A DNA stretch of 54,003 bases from Lactobacillus kullabergensis (GTDB lineage Bacteria; Bacillota; Bacilli; Lactobacillales; Lactobacillaceae): assembly GCF_000967195.1 (NCBI RefSeq), contig NZ_KQ033871.1, positions 199,683 through 253,685 on the forward strand, written 5' to 3'. The notes under the pieces are model-generated. The model made no database searches and was not told the origin of the DNA. It worked only from the letters and a program-made list of their open reading frames with translations. Both the position numbers and the translations under genes were made by a program. Every line of letters begins with the position of its first letter. Position 1 is the first letter of the stretch. Of this stretch, positions 42,092-51,145 are shown in pieces.

Positions 42092-42755
42092 TTTTAACTT
42101 ATGCGACTCATAAAAAATGGATATTTAAGGATCCTGGAATAAAAGTAATTGGTTTACAAAGTTCAATTGCTTACCGTGATATAATTCAAGGCTTTCAAGG
42201 AAAAATAAGCTGTTAATTTGTTCAGAGGATGACTATAGTCCCCTTGATGTAAATAAAACTTTTGATTTTATTGGTGATCCAATGCTTAGTGGGGATATTA
42301 CTAAAAAGTATATGCCCCATATTGTAAGTAGTTATCTGAAAAATTTAGACGAAGAAAATCGTAATAAAGTGATTAAGTCTTTTTATAATTTAGAGTCAAC
42401 CTTGCAGAATTCACTTTTACTTGAAGACTTACCTTTAGCAATTAATTTTGATGAAGACTTAAAAAAATTACTTAAATTTACAGAAATTCATTTAGATAAA
42501 TCAATGTTGCTCAGTCCATATGGTATAATAGAAACAGTTTTAAAAATTCACCAAACGTGTAATTTAAAATCAGTTCCTGTTATTTGTAATGTAGCTCATT
42601 ACTTGGAAGAACGGGAGTGGCAAGAGTTAGCTAGTCTTGTCACAGAAATGAATTTAATTTTGGTTGTAATTGAATTCACCACAAAAGAAAATTTGGCAAT
42701 TTCTAAAGACATACCTTTTTACTATATTGATAAGGATCTAATCGATTGGTACTAG
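42088..42755 (+). pseudogene. csn2: csn2 with a single-base frameshift
   Basis: Csn2 is the ring-shaped DNA-end-binding protein needed for spacer acquisition in II-A. The gene begins with ATG at 42088 (MILTYATHKKWIFKDPGIKV) but that frame stops at 42214-42216. The family sequence continues in the -1 frame from the poly-A at 42201-42205 (K-N-K-L-L-I-C-S-E-D-D-Y, then FDFIGDPMLSGDITKKYMP) to the stop at 42753-42755. Six A instead of five would restore about 223 residues, the usual Lactobacillus length. It is either a true defect, slippage-corrected expression, or a sequencing error. If not corrected, an internal start at 42282 would give only 157 residues. Confidence 0.82.
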
Positions 42756-42788
42756 CAACAATATTAAAATCAGATTATAAAATATCGG

Positions 42789-44144
42789 GTTTTAGATGAT
42801 TGTTAGATCAATGATGATTAGAACCTAAAAAGTATCGTGGAAGAATTAGCAAAGGTTTTAGATGATTGTTAGATCAATGATGATTAGAACAAATAGCATT
42901 AGGGTCTAAATCGGCAGTAGGTTTTAGATGATTGTTAGATCAATGATGATTAGAACTGTATACCCTCTGTATGAGCCTGAGATGCCGTTTTAGATGATTG
43001 TTAGATCAATGATGATTAGAACTCTTGAATGTGTTGAAGAAAAGCGTGAGCAGTTTTAGATGATTGTTAGATCAATGATGATTAGAACAAAAATTCTTCT
43101 GGAATAAAAGGTGGTAAAGTTTTAGATGATTGTTAGATCAATGATGATTAGAACTTGGAATTAATTCAAAGTAAAGCTAAGCCTGTTTTAGATGATTGTT
43201 AGATCAATGATGATTAGAACTGTGTCTTGTGGCACAGCGTGATTTAGCGAGTTTTAGATGATTGTTAGATCAATGATGATTAGAACATGGTCACAGTCGC
43301 TCAAATTCCAGAAATCGTTTTAGATGATTGTTAGATCAATGATGATTAGAACAACAAGCACATAGCCTACTATCAGTATCTTGTTTTAGATGATTGTTAG
43401 ATCAATGATGATTAGAACGCTATTAAACAATTCAACGATCAATACAAGGTTTTAGATGATTGTTAGATCAATGATGATTAGAACAATGAATCCAAAGGCG
43501 GCAACACGTCAACAGTTTTAGATGATTGTTAGATCAATGATGATTAGAACATTTAATTCCAACGTTTTCAATGCAAGCTGGTTTTAGATGATTGTTAGAT
43601 CAATGATGATTAGAACATTTAATTCCAACGTTTTCAATGCAAGCTGGTTTTAGATGATTGTTAGATCAATGATGATTAGAACTATCATCGTTTTCAGCAT
43701 TCGCCCAATCGCGTTTTAGATGATTGTTAGATCAATGATGATTAGAACATCTTTTGCATGATTTTTACCATAGCCATTGTTTTAGATGATTGTTAGATCA
43801 ATGATGATTAGAACATTTAATTCCAACGTTTTCAATGCAAGCTGGTTTTAGATGATTGTTAGATCAATGATGATTAGAACATTTAATTCCAACGTTTTCA
43901 ATGCAAGCTGGTTTTAGATGATTGTTAGATCAATGATGATTAGAACTAGTTAAAGCTAAGATCAAGACTTCTATCGGTTTTAGATGATTGTTAGATCAAT
44001 GATGATTAGAACTATCATCGTTTTCAGCATTCGCCCAATCGCGTTTTAGATAATTGTTAGATCAATGATGATTAGAACAGGATATGCAACAGACTTTGCC
44101 AGAAAGACGTTTTAGATGATTGTTGGATCAACGATAATTAAAGC
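42789..44144 (+). CRISPR. type II-A CRISPR array, 21 repeats, 20 spacers
   Basis: Repeats of 36 nt begin every 66 nt from 42789; all spacers are 30 nt. The repeat starts gttttagatg and ends gatgattagaac. The copy at 44043 has one change (gataattg). The last copy (44109) differs at five or so positions in its right half, marking the trailer end; the leader is the short AT-rich stretch 42756-42788 after csn2. Orientation matches the anti-repeat of the tracrRNA. Spacers 12, 13, 16 and 17 are identical, and so are 14 and 19. Confidence 0.97.
43551..44042 (+). repeat. duplicated spacer block inside the array
   Basis: Spacers in order 12 to 19 read A A B C A A D B. A begins atttaattcc (43551, 43617, 43815, 43881), B begins tatcatcgtt (43683, 44013). 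This pattern indicates recombination between repeats or slippage rather than independent acquisition. Confidence 0.9.
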
Positions 44145-44237
44145 ATAATTAATTGGGCTAAAGAAAGCGCAATTTAAAATGAAAAAAATCAGTCAAATTA
44201 AAGAAATGGGGCAACTCTAGGGCTGCTATTTGTTCAT
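44145..44237. other. short gap after the array
   Basis: No ORF. A weak aattg-gct/agc-caatt pairing (about 44147-44172) is followed by taaaa; no clear terminator. The ribosome site of the next gene is poor (aggg, about 13 nt before the ATG). Confidence 0.3.
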
Positions 44238-45479
44238 ATGAAAAACATACTAAAAAGTAACAACAACAAACTATACCTTTTGTCAGTGATCACCGATAAC
44301 TTGGGCAGCTCTTTAATGTCATTTGCATTGCCGTTGATGGTTCTTGATATTACTAAAAATGGTATTCACTTATCAATAATTTCTATTATTGAAACATTGC
44401 CTATTTTGGTTTTAGGTCTTCCGGCAGGTGCTTTAACGGATAAATTAGATGTTAAAAAGATTCTCATTTTTAGTGATTTGATTAGATTAATCAGCTACTT
44501 GATTCTTTCCGCATCATTTGCATTCCAGATAACGGTGAATTGCATGATTTTAATTATTTATGCGGTATCACTTGTCGTCAGCGTGACAAACACAATTAAT
44601 ACGGTGTCAGAAATTACTTTTGTTTCTTTTTTAGTAGAAAAGAAGGATTTTTCAGAATTAAACAGTCTGATTTATGGCATACAATATGCAGCTAATTTTG
44701 CATTGCCTATTGTAGGCGGAATATTATATCAATATATTTCGCATAGTCTTTTAATTGTTATTTGTGCAATTTTCTACCTAATTAGCCTTTTACTGGAAAA
44801 AAGTATCAGCCTGAAAACTAAATCTACCGCTTTTACCGGCTTTACAGCTCTTAAATCTGCACTTAAAACGGTAAAAACAGATATAAAGGAAGGTCTGCAA
44901 TATACCCTTAATCTTCGTTCTGTTTTGTATCCGTTAATATTAGCTGCATTAGTTAATATTGTGTCAGCTAATTTTGATAATGACAGCCTCATAATATTAC
45001 GTACGCAATTAAAACTTTCCTCTCAAAATATTGGAATAATTTCAGCGATTGCAGCTGTCGGTGCCTTAATTGGTACTTTTGTGGTCAATTGGTTGAATAG
45101 GCACATTAAGTTTAATCTATTGTTTGTATTGCTAATTTTTGCAGGTGCTCTTTTTCGTGCCCTTTTTGCGCTGTACCAAAATGTACCAACAATGGTTCTG
45201 ACCATTGCATTTGTTTCTATAATTGAATCAATTATTAATATTAGTATCATCACGAATAGGCAACAGCAAGTTGAACAAAAATACCTTGGACGAGTAACGA
45301 GTATCTATAAAACAGTGCTAATTGGAGTAAACTCTTTGGGCTATCTTTTAGGCGGTCTTGTTGCTAAAAAAATAGGTTCAAGATCAGGCATTGGAGTTTC
45401 AGCTATTGAACTTTTGCTAGTTACAGCAATTAGTATTTTTTTACTGGCACCTGAAATCAAGCATGATAACGAGTCTTAG
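44238..45479 (+). CDS. MFS transporter
   Basis: A 413-residue integral membrane protein with about 12 hydrophobic segments. LPAGALTDKLDVKKILIFSDLIRLISY (about 57-83) is the MFS motif A region. The pattern with ALPLMVLDITKNGIHLSIISIIETLP resembles the MefA/MFS_3 efflux group. No regulator is adjacent; it lies between the CRISPR array and the ThyX-like gene. The cargo is unknown. Confidence 0.75.
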   Translation: MKNILKSNNNKLYLLSVITDNLGSSLMSFALPLMVLDITKNGIHLSIISIIETLPILVLGLPAGALTDKLDVKKILIFSDLIRLISYLILSASFAFQITVNCMILIIYAVSLVVSVTNTINTVSEITFVSFLVEKKDFSELNSLIYGIQYAANFALPIVGGILYQYISHSLLIVICAIFYLISLLLEKSISLKTKSTAFTGFTALKSALKTVKTDIKEGLQYTLNLRSVLYPLILAALVNIVSANFDNDSLIILRTQLKLSSQNIGIISAIAAVGALIGTFVVNWLNRHIKFNLLFVLLIFAGALFRALFALYQNVPTMVLTIAFVSIIESIINISIITNRQQQVEQKYLGRVTSIYKTVLIGVNSLGYLLGGLVAKKIGSRSGIGVSAIELLLVTAISIFLLAPEIKHDNES

Positions 45480-45511
45480 CATCAAAAATTTGGGCAAAAA
45501 TAGTAAAAAGT

Positions 45512-45552
45512 AAGAATTTATAGGCAGGTTGGGAAACTATAAATTCTTTTTT
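45512..45552 (+). terminator. terminator of the MFS gene
   Basis: aagaatttatag (45512-45523) pairs with ctataaattctt (45537-45548), followed by a run of T. Confidence 0.85.
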
Positions 45553-45644
45553 TGTTTATATATGCAGGTCATTTGTTTAAAGTAGCAGATAGATTAATAA
45601 TGATTATAGTCTGTGACTTAATAAATTAATGAGGAGATATATAA

Positions 45645-46802
45645 ATGACTACAGTGCATAATAATAGTCGTGAAATTAAACCAGATTGGTCTTCAGTGAT
45701 TGTGGAAGAAGAGCAAATGCCCTGGTCCCAAAATGGTGCCAAGACCATCTGCGCAAGGTATAAGGATCCAGTTCTTAGAGGCTATTCTGCTGTAATTGTT
45801 AAAGATTCAATTAACAGAGAGTTTTCTGAGAATGAAAACTTAATTACACCAGAAAGAGTCACAACTATGATTGTCAGGTTTCCCAGATTTATTCTTCCCG
45901 AGTGGAATACTCATCGGGTTTTCAGCAGAAACAGTGCCTCTTCTAGAGCCAGAAGCATAAAGACTACCGTCAAGCCAGTAATGAAGCAACCAGTGATTCC
46001 ACTCTGGACTATTAATCACAAGGGCATGACAGGGCCATTTGCCGATTCGGAAAGGGCGAAGAGATCTACTGCAAATTGGCTGCACTCCCGAGATAAAGCC
46101 GTTCTGGGTATGTTTCGACAGCTAATGAATGAAGAAGAAGTCCCTTACGATGCTGAAGCTAGTGACTGGGAAAAATTTGCTGACAAGTATGATGAAGCAT
46201 ATAAAAATGATGCAGTTCCAGCTTCATGGAATGATGCTCATAAACAAGACTGCAACAGATTGATTGAACCATGGATGTGGCATGAAACTCTGGTAACATC
46301 AACTTACTGGCAAAATTTTCTGGATTTGCGAATTGCTGCTGGCGTCCAGCCGGAAATGGAAGCTACAGCAATTTTGATTAAAGCGGTTCTTAAAGCAAGC
46401 CCCAAGTATGGAACGCTGAAAAAAAGAGTAATGCATGTCCCGTTTGTTGATGTTGAAGAGAATGATCTGTTATCATGGGAAAGGCTTGAGCCAGTGCTTC
46501 TGCAATCGGCTTCAGAATGTGCCCGAATTTCCTATCATGACCGTTCTCAAATGAAAAACAGAAACGGCTCAAATTTGGGCAAAAGGCTGCTTACTGAAAA
46601 GCATATGAGTCCGTTTGAACACATAGCATGGTCAGCTAAAAGCAGTGATTGGGAAAAAATTTCCGCATTAAAAGAAAAGATGACAGATTTACTTGAAAAA
46701 CATCCTGATTGCCCTCCCGACAAGATAGCTGGTTCGCTGACTTCAAATCTTAGTGAGAACTGGCTGCAATTTAGAAGAGTCATTGAGAATAGAGAACAGT
46801 AA
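45645..46802 (+). CDS. ThyX-like flavin-dependent thymidylate synthase homologue, motif order permuted
   Basis: A 385-residue protein, much longer than standard ThyX (about 210-250). The ThyX motif RHR-x7-S appears as THRVFSRNSAS (89-99), after VRFPRFILPEWN. Then comes YWQNFLDLRIAAGVQPEMEA (221-240), the C-terminal FLxLR-x-Q-x-E region of ThyX. Only after that come ECARISYHD (291-299) and KHMSPFEHIAW (319-329), which in canonical ThyX stand at the N-terminus. So the order is circularly permuted. Similar long proteins with MTHRVFSRNASSSRA-like motifs are known to me from phages. The first Arg of RHR is Thr here, so activity is uncertain. Ribosome site gaggag. Confidence 0.75.
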   Translation: MTTVHNNSREIKPDWSSVIVEEEQMPWSQNGAKTICARYKDPVLRGYSAVIVKDSINREFSENENLITPERVTTMIVRFPRFILPEWNTHRVFSRNSASSRARSIKTTVKPVMKQPVIPLWTINHKGMTGPFADSERAKRSTANWLHSRDKAVLGMFRQLMNEEEVPYDAEASDWEKFADKYDEAYKNDAVPASWNDAHKQDCNRLIEPWMWHETLVTSTYWQNFLDLRIAAGVQPEMEATAILIKAVLKASPKYGTLKKRVMHVPFVDVEENDLLSWERLEPVLLQSASECARISYHDRSQMKNRNGSNLGKRLLTEKHMSPFEHIAWSAKSSDWEKISALKEKMTDLLEKHPDCPPDKIAGSLTSNLSENWLQFRRVIENREQ

Positions 46803-46843
46803 GACAATTAACTGTGTCTAATTACATAAAATTTGCAGATAGC

Positions 46844-46892
46844 AAAAGACTAATAGATTGGGTTATCAATACTCAAATTTATTAGTCTTTTT
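46844..46892. terminator. bidirectional terminator
   Basis: aaaagactaata (46844-46855) pairs with tattagtctttt (46880-46891), between the ThyX-like gene and the converging glycosyltransferase. Confidence 0.8.
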
Positions 46893-46938
46893 GAATGTAA
46901 ATATTTAAAAATAGAAGTTAATTCCTTTTTCTGCCTTG

Positions 46939-48186
46939 TTAAGTATGAGAAGTTTTTGACCAGGACTGATTGCCAACTAAAATTCGTCCCAAAGCTTTAT
47001 ATGGAACTATGGCTAACGACCATCTGTAAAAATCAATCAAAAACAATATTTTCAGCAAATAAGAAGTTTTTAGCGGTTCATCAAATCTAGCTTCGCGATA
47101 TTGCTTTAGTATTAACATTGTATTTGTCAAATATTCTATTACCAGCAAACTTGCAATAATTGAAATGCTAATCCAGGCATTCGTTTTGACATAAAGCAGT
47201 AAAACTATCAATGAAATTGCAGAAGCAGGTGTTGTGACCATTGAAAGTACTGGAATAAGCAGGAAGAGCAGTACAAAAGTTTTAACCATTGACGGAATAG
47301 ATTTAGACTTAACAATCTTTTTGCTATATTTGTCTAAACATTGAAAACCGCCTTGGCACCAGCGAGTACGTTGCTTGATCAGTTTCTTATATTTTGTAAC
47401 TCCCTCTTGTCCAATGCTGACGGTATTTAAAAAAGTACCACGGTAACCCTTTAATAAGCCTTTTAAGGAGAATTCGCAATCTTCCAATAATGATGATGAC
47501 CAGCCAACGTTATTGGTCATTTTTAAGGTCATGAATTGACCATTGCCTGAAGCTAAAGATGAACCCCAATCAGTTCTTGCCATTTGTAAAAGAGAATTAT
47601 AAATAGTGAATTCAAAATTTTGCATTGCTGCAATATTATGATCCAGATTATAGATATTTACTCTTGTTTGAAGCAAGTCGCAATTTGAATGGTTAAAAGC
47701 ATAGACCACTTGCCGTAAGTAATTCGCATCTAAGTGGCTATCAGCGTCTATGACTCCAATAATAGTTTTATCCTCAGAATAGTTCATTTTGGCAATACGT
47801 TCGGCTGCTTCTTCTAATGCTGGCCCCTTACCTTGTTGAGCATTAGGTTTTACGCGATGTACAACTATGACATTAGGATGATAAGCATATTTTTGTAATA
47901 AAGTGGTTGTTCCATCACTAGAATCATCATCGATAAAGACCAGCTTGAGTTTGATAAAACTATCACATTGTTTTTGCAACTCCATTAAATAAGGTATGTT
48001 TTTTCGTAAGGATTGAAATTCATTCATTGCTGGGATTAACAAGAACATAGTATCGAAGTCTCGACAGCGGTCACCATAATGATCTTGCTTAACATTATTG
48101 CTAAATGTCAGATAAAGAGTCCAAATTAAATCAAAAATGAACGAACAGCCACCCAAAATTAAAATGATGGCTATTAATAATTTCAT
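46939..48186 (-). CDS. family 2 glycosyltransferase, membrane-bound (BcsA/IcaA-like)
   Basis: A 415-residue inner-membrane enzyme. One N-terminal helix (LLIAIILILGGCSFIFDLIWTLYL) precedes the GT-A domain with FIDDDSSDGT, GVIDADSH (the D-x-D), LLEDCEFS and QRTRWCQGG (QxxRW), which together form the processive GT2 signature. Two or three C-terminal helices follow. It probably makes or exports a cell-surface polysaccharide from a nucleotide sugar. No other polysaccharide gene is adjacent. Ribosome site ggag 10 nt upstream of ATG. Confidence 0.82.
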   Translation of the reverse strand: MKLLIAIILILGGCSFIFDLIWTLYLTFSNNVKQDHYGDRCRDFDTMFLLIPAMNEFQSLRKNIPYLMELQKQCDSFIKLKLVFIDDDSSDGTTTLLQKYAYHPNVIVVHRVKPNAQQGKGPALEEAAERIAKMNYSEDKTIIGVIDADSHLDANYLRQVVYAFNHSNCDLLQTRVNIYNLDHNIAAMQNFEFTIYNSLLQMARTDWGSSLASGNGQFMTLKMTNNVGWSSSLLEDCEFSLKGLLKGYRGTFLNTVSIGQEGVTKYKKLIKQRTRWCQGGFQCLDKYSKKIVKSKSIPSMVKTFVLLFLLIPVLSMVTTPASAISLIVLLLYVKTNAWISISIIASLLVIEYLTNTMLILKQYREARFDEPLKTSYLLKILFLIDFYRWSLAIVPYKALGRILVGNQSWSKTSHT

Positions 48187-48559
48187 TTTATTATCTCCAA
48201 GTTATTTATTCCATATTCTAAATATACATCAACTTTATAATAACATGAATTGGTCTAGACGAAAAATATATTCTTTTAAAATTTATAAGTTTAAACTTTA
48301 ATAAAAAATATATACCCTTATAGGCATTGCTTTAATCACGGAAAACCTAAAATTTAAATAAGTGAAAAGTATACTAGATTATTTTTCATATAGTTTTTTT
48401 ATTGTTGCTAATTAATAAGTAAAGCAAAATATTTTATTGTTATTTTTTAAAAAAGTCATATTATTGTAAACTGTTATTTTATACAGTCTCAAAATATAGT
48501 GAAAAAGTCATTATGTTTGCAAAAAGTAATTAGCAGGTAAGCTTTTTTTAAGTGAACAA
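48187..48559. other. AT-rich intergenic region
   Basis: No supported ORF. Very AT-rich with many homopolymer runs; it must hold the promoter of the glycosyltransferase on the minus strand, where ttgatg at about 48231-48236 is a possible -35. No repeat or structure stands out. Confidence 0.35.
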
Positions 48560-48588
48560 AAAAACAAGCAGTTGAGTGCTTGTTTTTC
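48560..48588. terminator. terminator of pepI
   Basis: aaaacaagca (48561-48570) pairs with tgcttgtttt (48577-48586), A and T runs on both sides, downstream of the minus-strand peptidase. Confidence 0.75.
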
Positions 48589-48623
48589 AGATGCTTTTAC
48601 TTGCATAAAAATAATTGGACTTG

Positions 48624-49538
48624 TTATTCTCCTTTAAAAGTCCCTGCTTCAACTTGACGGATAAAGTCTGCTAAATGCTTGTAATAAACATCAGGGTTAT
48701 CGACCATATGATGATGGCCACCATCAGGAGTTGTAACTAAGCGGGAATTCGGAATTTCTTTTTGCATAATTTTAGCCGTAGCGATTGGCATTGTTTCATT
48801 TTCACCAAAGGTTAACAAAGTTGGTACTTTAATATTTTTAAGTTGGTCTCTAAAGTGCCAGTCTTTTAGTTTGCCAGTAATCACAAATTCATTGTCACCC
48901 TGAAAGGCTTCGTATACAGCAGAACCACCAATATCCTTTAGATGATATAACTTAGACGGCTGTTTGCGGTCAACAAAGTTAATGTTGAGAATGTTGACAT
49001 CTTCTTGATAGCGGTCATTGCCATAATCGTTATTGTCTTCGCATTCATGCATGAAGTCAATTTCAGTTTGAGGCAAGACTTCTTGGCGGCGACGGTTCAC
49101 GGCTTTAACATAATCATCAATGTCATCCACCATTGAGGAAATAATTGCTCCTTTCAGGTGCTGACCATATTTAACGGCATATTCTTGTACTAGAAGACCG
49201 CCCCAGCTTTGACCAATCAAATAAAAATTGTCTAAACCCAGTTTTTCACGTACCTTGTCAACTTCATCCAGGAAGTATTCGTATGTTAGATACTTTTTAG
49301 CAATTTCCGGATCAGAATAATCGGGTTGATCGGAATAAAGGGAACCAAGCTGATCATACATCGTTACTTGCACATCCAAGCCCTGCTTTTTTAATTGCTC
49401 GGCAGTATCTTCCCAATATTCATGGTTTCCTCCGGGGCCTCCATGTAGAGCCAGTAAATGAATTTTGCCTTGACCCTGAGTGTTTGTCCATAAATGATAG
49501 CCATTATCCAGCGTAATAATTTTGGTACCTGTTTTCAT
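48624..49538 (-). CDS. pepI: prolyl iminopeptidase
   Basis: A cytosolic alpha/beta-hydrolase peptidase of 304 residues (S33), the length of lactobacillar PepI. HGGPGG (32-37) is the oxyanion-hole motif; the nucleophile is S111 in LIGQSWGG; the catalytic His lies in TPDGGHHHMVDNP, and TFGENETMP is the acid region. It releases N-terminal proline from peptides, useful for growth on proline-rich protein. Ribosome site aaaggagaaa. Confidence 0.88.
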   Translation of the reverse strand: MKTGTKIITLDNGYHLWTNTQGQGKIHLLALHGGPGGNHEYWEDTAEQLKKQGLDVQVTMYDQLGSLYSDQPDYSDPEIAKKYLTYEYFLDEVDKVREKLGLDNFYLIGQSWGGLLVQEYAVKYGQHLKGAIISSMVDDIDDYVKAVNRRRQEVLPQTEIDFMHECEDNNDYGNDRYQEDVNILNINFVDRKQPSKLYHLKDIGGSAVYEAFQGDNEFVITGKLKDWHFRDQLKNIKVPTLLTFGENETMPIATAKIMQKEIPNSRLVTTPDGGHHHMVDNPDVYYKHLADFIRQVEAGTFKGE

Positions 49539-49702
49539 ATTTTTCTCCTTTAATTGTTATCAACTAGTTTCTATTTTAGCTCATTATAATAGAAAGAAAA
49601 ACCAATCCCAAAAATGAAAAGTAATTTAAGGTAATGCCTAAAATTAAGCGATTACATGTTACAATTAGTTTAGTATGTTAGATGAAGATTAAGGAGAACA
49701 AA

Positions 49703-49810
49703 ATGGCTGAACCCAAATGGTTAAAAGACATGGATGCTAGCGAGTATTTAAAAGAAGAGGCTTAAGCAGAAGCTGAGTCAGATGCAGCAACAGGTGCTTT
49801 TCAAAACTAG
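49703..49810 (+). pseudogene. tiny ORF with an in-frame stop
   Basis: ATG at 49703 after aaggagaac, MAEPKWLKDMDASEYLKEEA, then TAA (49763-49765), then another 14 codons in frame, AEAESDAATGAFQN, to TAG at 49808-49810. The composition stays protein-like after the stop, so it looks like a 35-codon small gene with one nonsense change. Not recognised. A terminator follows at 49834. Confidence 0.35.
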
Positions 49811-49833
49811 AAATAAATTGAATATTAATAAGC

Positions 49834-49864
49834 AGTAGTTAGACAGGTTCTAACTACTTTTTTG
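49834..49864 (+). terminator. terminator after the tiny ORF
   Basis: agtagttaga (49834-49843) pairs with tctaactact (49849-49858), then six T. Such a strong terminator suggests the preceding short stretch is, or was, transcribed. Confidence 0.8.
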
Positions 49865-49924
49865 TTATACTGATAATAGGTGAGCTTATAAACACAGTTG
49901 AAGTAAGCTTATGGGAGGAATTAA

Positions 49925-49987
49925 ATGTTTTAGCTATATTTGGTAATAATTAAGGTAGTTAATATTAAATTTCTTAAAAAGTATTGA
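49925..49987 (+). pseudogene. second tiny ORF with an early stop
   Basis: gggagga (49913-49919) then ATG TTT TAG, after which the frame continues LYLVIIKVVNIKFLKKY to TGA at 49985-49987. It would be a 20-residue hydrophobic, lysine-ending peptide if the TAG were a sense codon. It could be chance; the good ribosome site is the only support. Confidence 0.2.
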
Positions 49988-50033
49988 CTACAGTAAAATA
50001 GAATAAATTGTTTTTTATAGAGGTAATTATGTC

Positions 50034-50483
50034 ATGACTTTTTACACACTTAAATATATTGAGCAAAATCAAAATACAAGTAAAACCATTCTCTATGTAC
50101 TGATTGCGGTCGCGGCGTTAACGATGATTGCTTTTACAGTTCTTTATCTCAGGCATAGATTCGATACGCGCTACCGAGACCTGGGCATTATTGCACTTTT
50201 GTTTTTGCTTTTATTTATGGGAACACAATACGAAAAATACGTGCAAACCAATGTGGTAAAATCCCAATCCGAGCAGATTGCGCCTTTTATTAAATCAGTT
50301 GCTAAAGATCATAAGGTTCCGGTTTCGGACGTCATGGTCAGTTCTACAACTTTGCAAAACGGCTTAATTGTCAGAGTTGATTCCAAAGATATTGACTATC
50401 AACTGGAACTAAATGACGATAACAATTCATATTCTTTAAAGCAGGCTCACGTGATTAACCACACGGTCGACGTAAAGAATTAG
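50034..50483 (+). CDS. DUF3290 family membrane protein
   Basis: A 149-residue protein with two N-terminal helices (SKTILYVLIAVAALTMIAFTVLYL and DLGIIALLFLLLFMG) and a soluble C-terminal domain (about 75-149). It matches DUF3290, which in Lactobacillales is found beside DUF421 proteins, as here (13 nt downstream). Function unknown; a two-protein membrane module is likely. Ribosome site agagg; an out-of-frame ATGTCATGA just upstream is ignored. Confidence 0.75.
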   Translation: MTFYTLKYIEQNQNTSKTILYVLIAVAALTMIAFTVLYLRHRFDTRYRDLGIIALLFLLLFMGTQYEKYVQTNVVKSQSEQIAPFIKSVAKDHKVPVSDVMVSSTTLQNGLIVRVDSKDIDYQLELNDDNNSYSLKQAHVINHTVDVKN

Positions 50484-50496
50484 GAGGAAAATAATA

Positions 50497-51132
50497 ATGA
50501 ATTATACGCAGCTTTTTATTAAATTCGTATTAGGTGTGTTAACTTTAATTTTTCAAATAAATGTGTTTGGCAAGAGCAATATTGCTCCCACAACGGCTCT
50601 GGATCAACTGCAAAATTATGTTTTGGGTGGTATTATAGGAGGCGTTATTTATAATGCCAATATTTCCGTATTACAGTTTCTGCTGGTTTTGATTGTCTGG
50701 ACTTTAGTTGTGTTTATCTTGAAATTTGCCAGGGAGCACAGCAACTTTATTCGCAGTTTGATTGATGGCAAACCAATTCAAATAATTAAAAATGGTCAAG
50801 TTTTGCCTCGAAATTGTTTATCTGCTGGGCTTTCAGCTAATGAATTAATGTTTAAATTGCGCAGTCAAGGAATTTATTCTGTTGATAAAGTGAAAAACTG
50901 TATTTTTGAAAAGAACGGTCAATTAACTGTAATTAAAAAAGATGAAAAGAATGTGCGTTTTCCGTTAATTAATGATGGTCAAATCAACCAAGATGTGCTT
51001 GAATCTATTAATAAGGATGAAGATTGGCTAAAAGAACAAGTAAAGCAAGCTGGTTATGATGATCCCAGTGACATTTTCTTAGGTGAAATTGAAGATGGCC
51101 AGCTTTCATTTACAGGTTATAATCAAAAATAG
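50497..51132 (+). CDS. DUF421 (YetF-like) membrane protein
   Basis: A 211-residue protein with three N-terminal helices and a soluble YetF-type domain from about 85, containing GKPIQIIKNGQVLPRNCLSAGLSANELMFKLRSQGIYSV. This is the standard DUF421 layout. Partner of DUF3290 upstream. Relatives affect the envelope in Bacillus spores; the role here is unknown. Ribosome site taggagg. Confidence 0.83.
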   Translation: MNYTQLFIKFVLGVLTLIFQINVFGKSNIAPTTALDQLQNYVLGGIIGGVIYNANISVLQFLLVLIVWTLVVFILKFAREHSNFIRSLIDGKPIQIIKNGQVLPRNCLSAGLSANELMFKLRSQGIYSVDKVKNCIFEKNGQLTVIKKDEKNVRFPLINDGQINQDVLESINKDEDWLKEQVKQAGYDDPSDIFLGEIEDGQLSFTGYNQK

Positions 51133-51145
51133 AAAAGGTAATCAA

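Noticed and set aside
42825..44108. Self-targeting spacers
   Set aside because: No spacer was recognised by eye elsewhere in this window; several read as open codons as phage genes would, but a database search is needed to name targets.
50029..50036. ATG TCA TGA start just before the DUF3290 gene
   Set aside because: A two-codon ORF overlapping the true start; likely chance, though a minimal uORF effect cannot be excluded.
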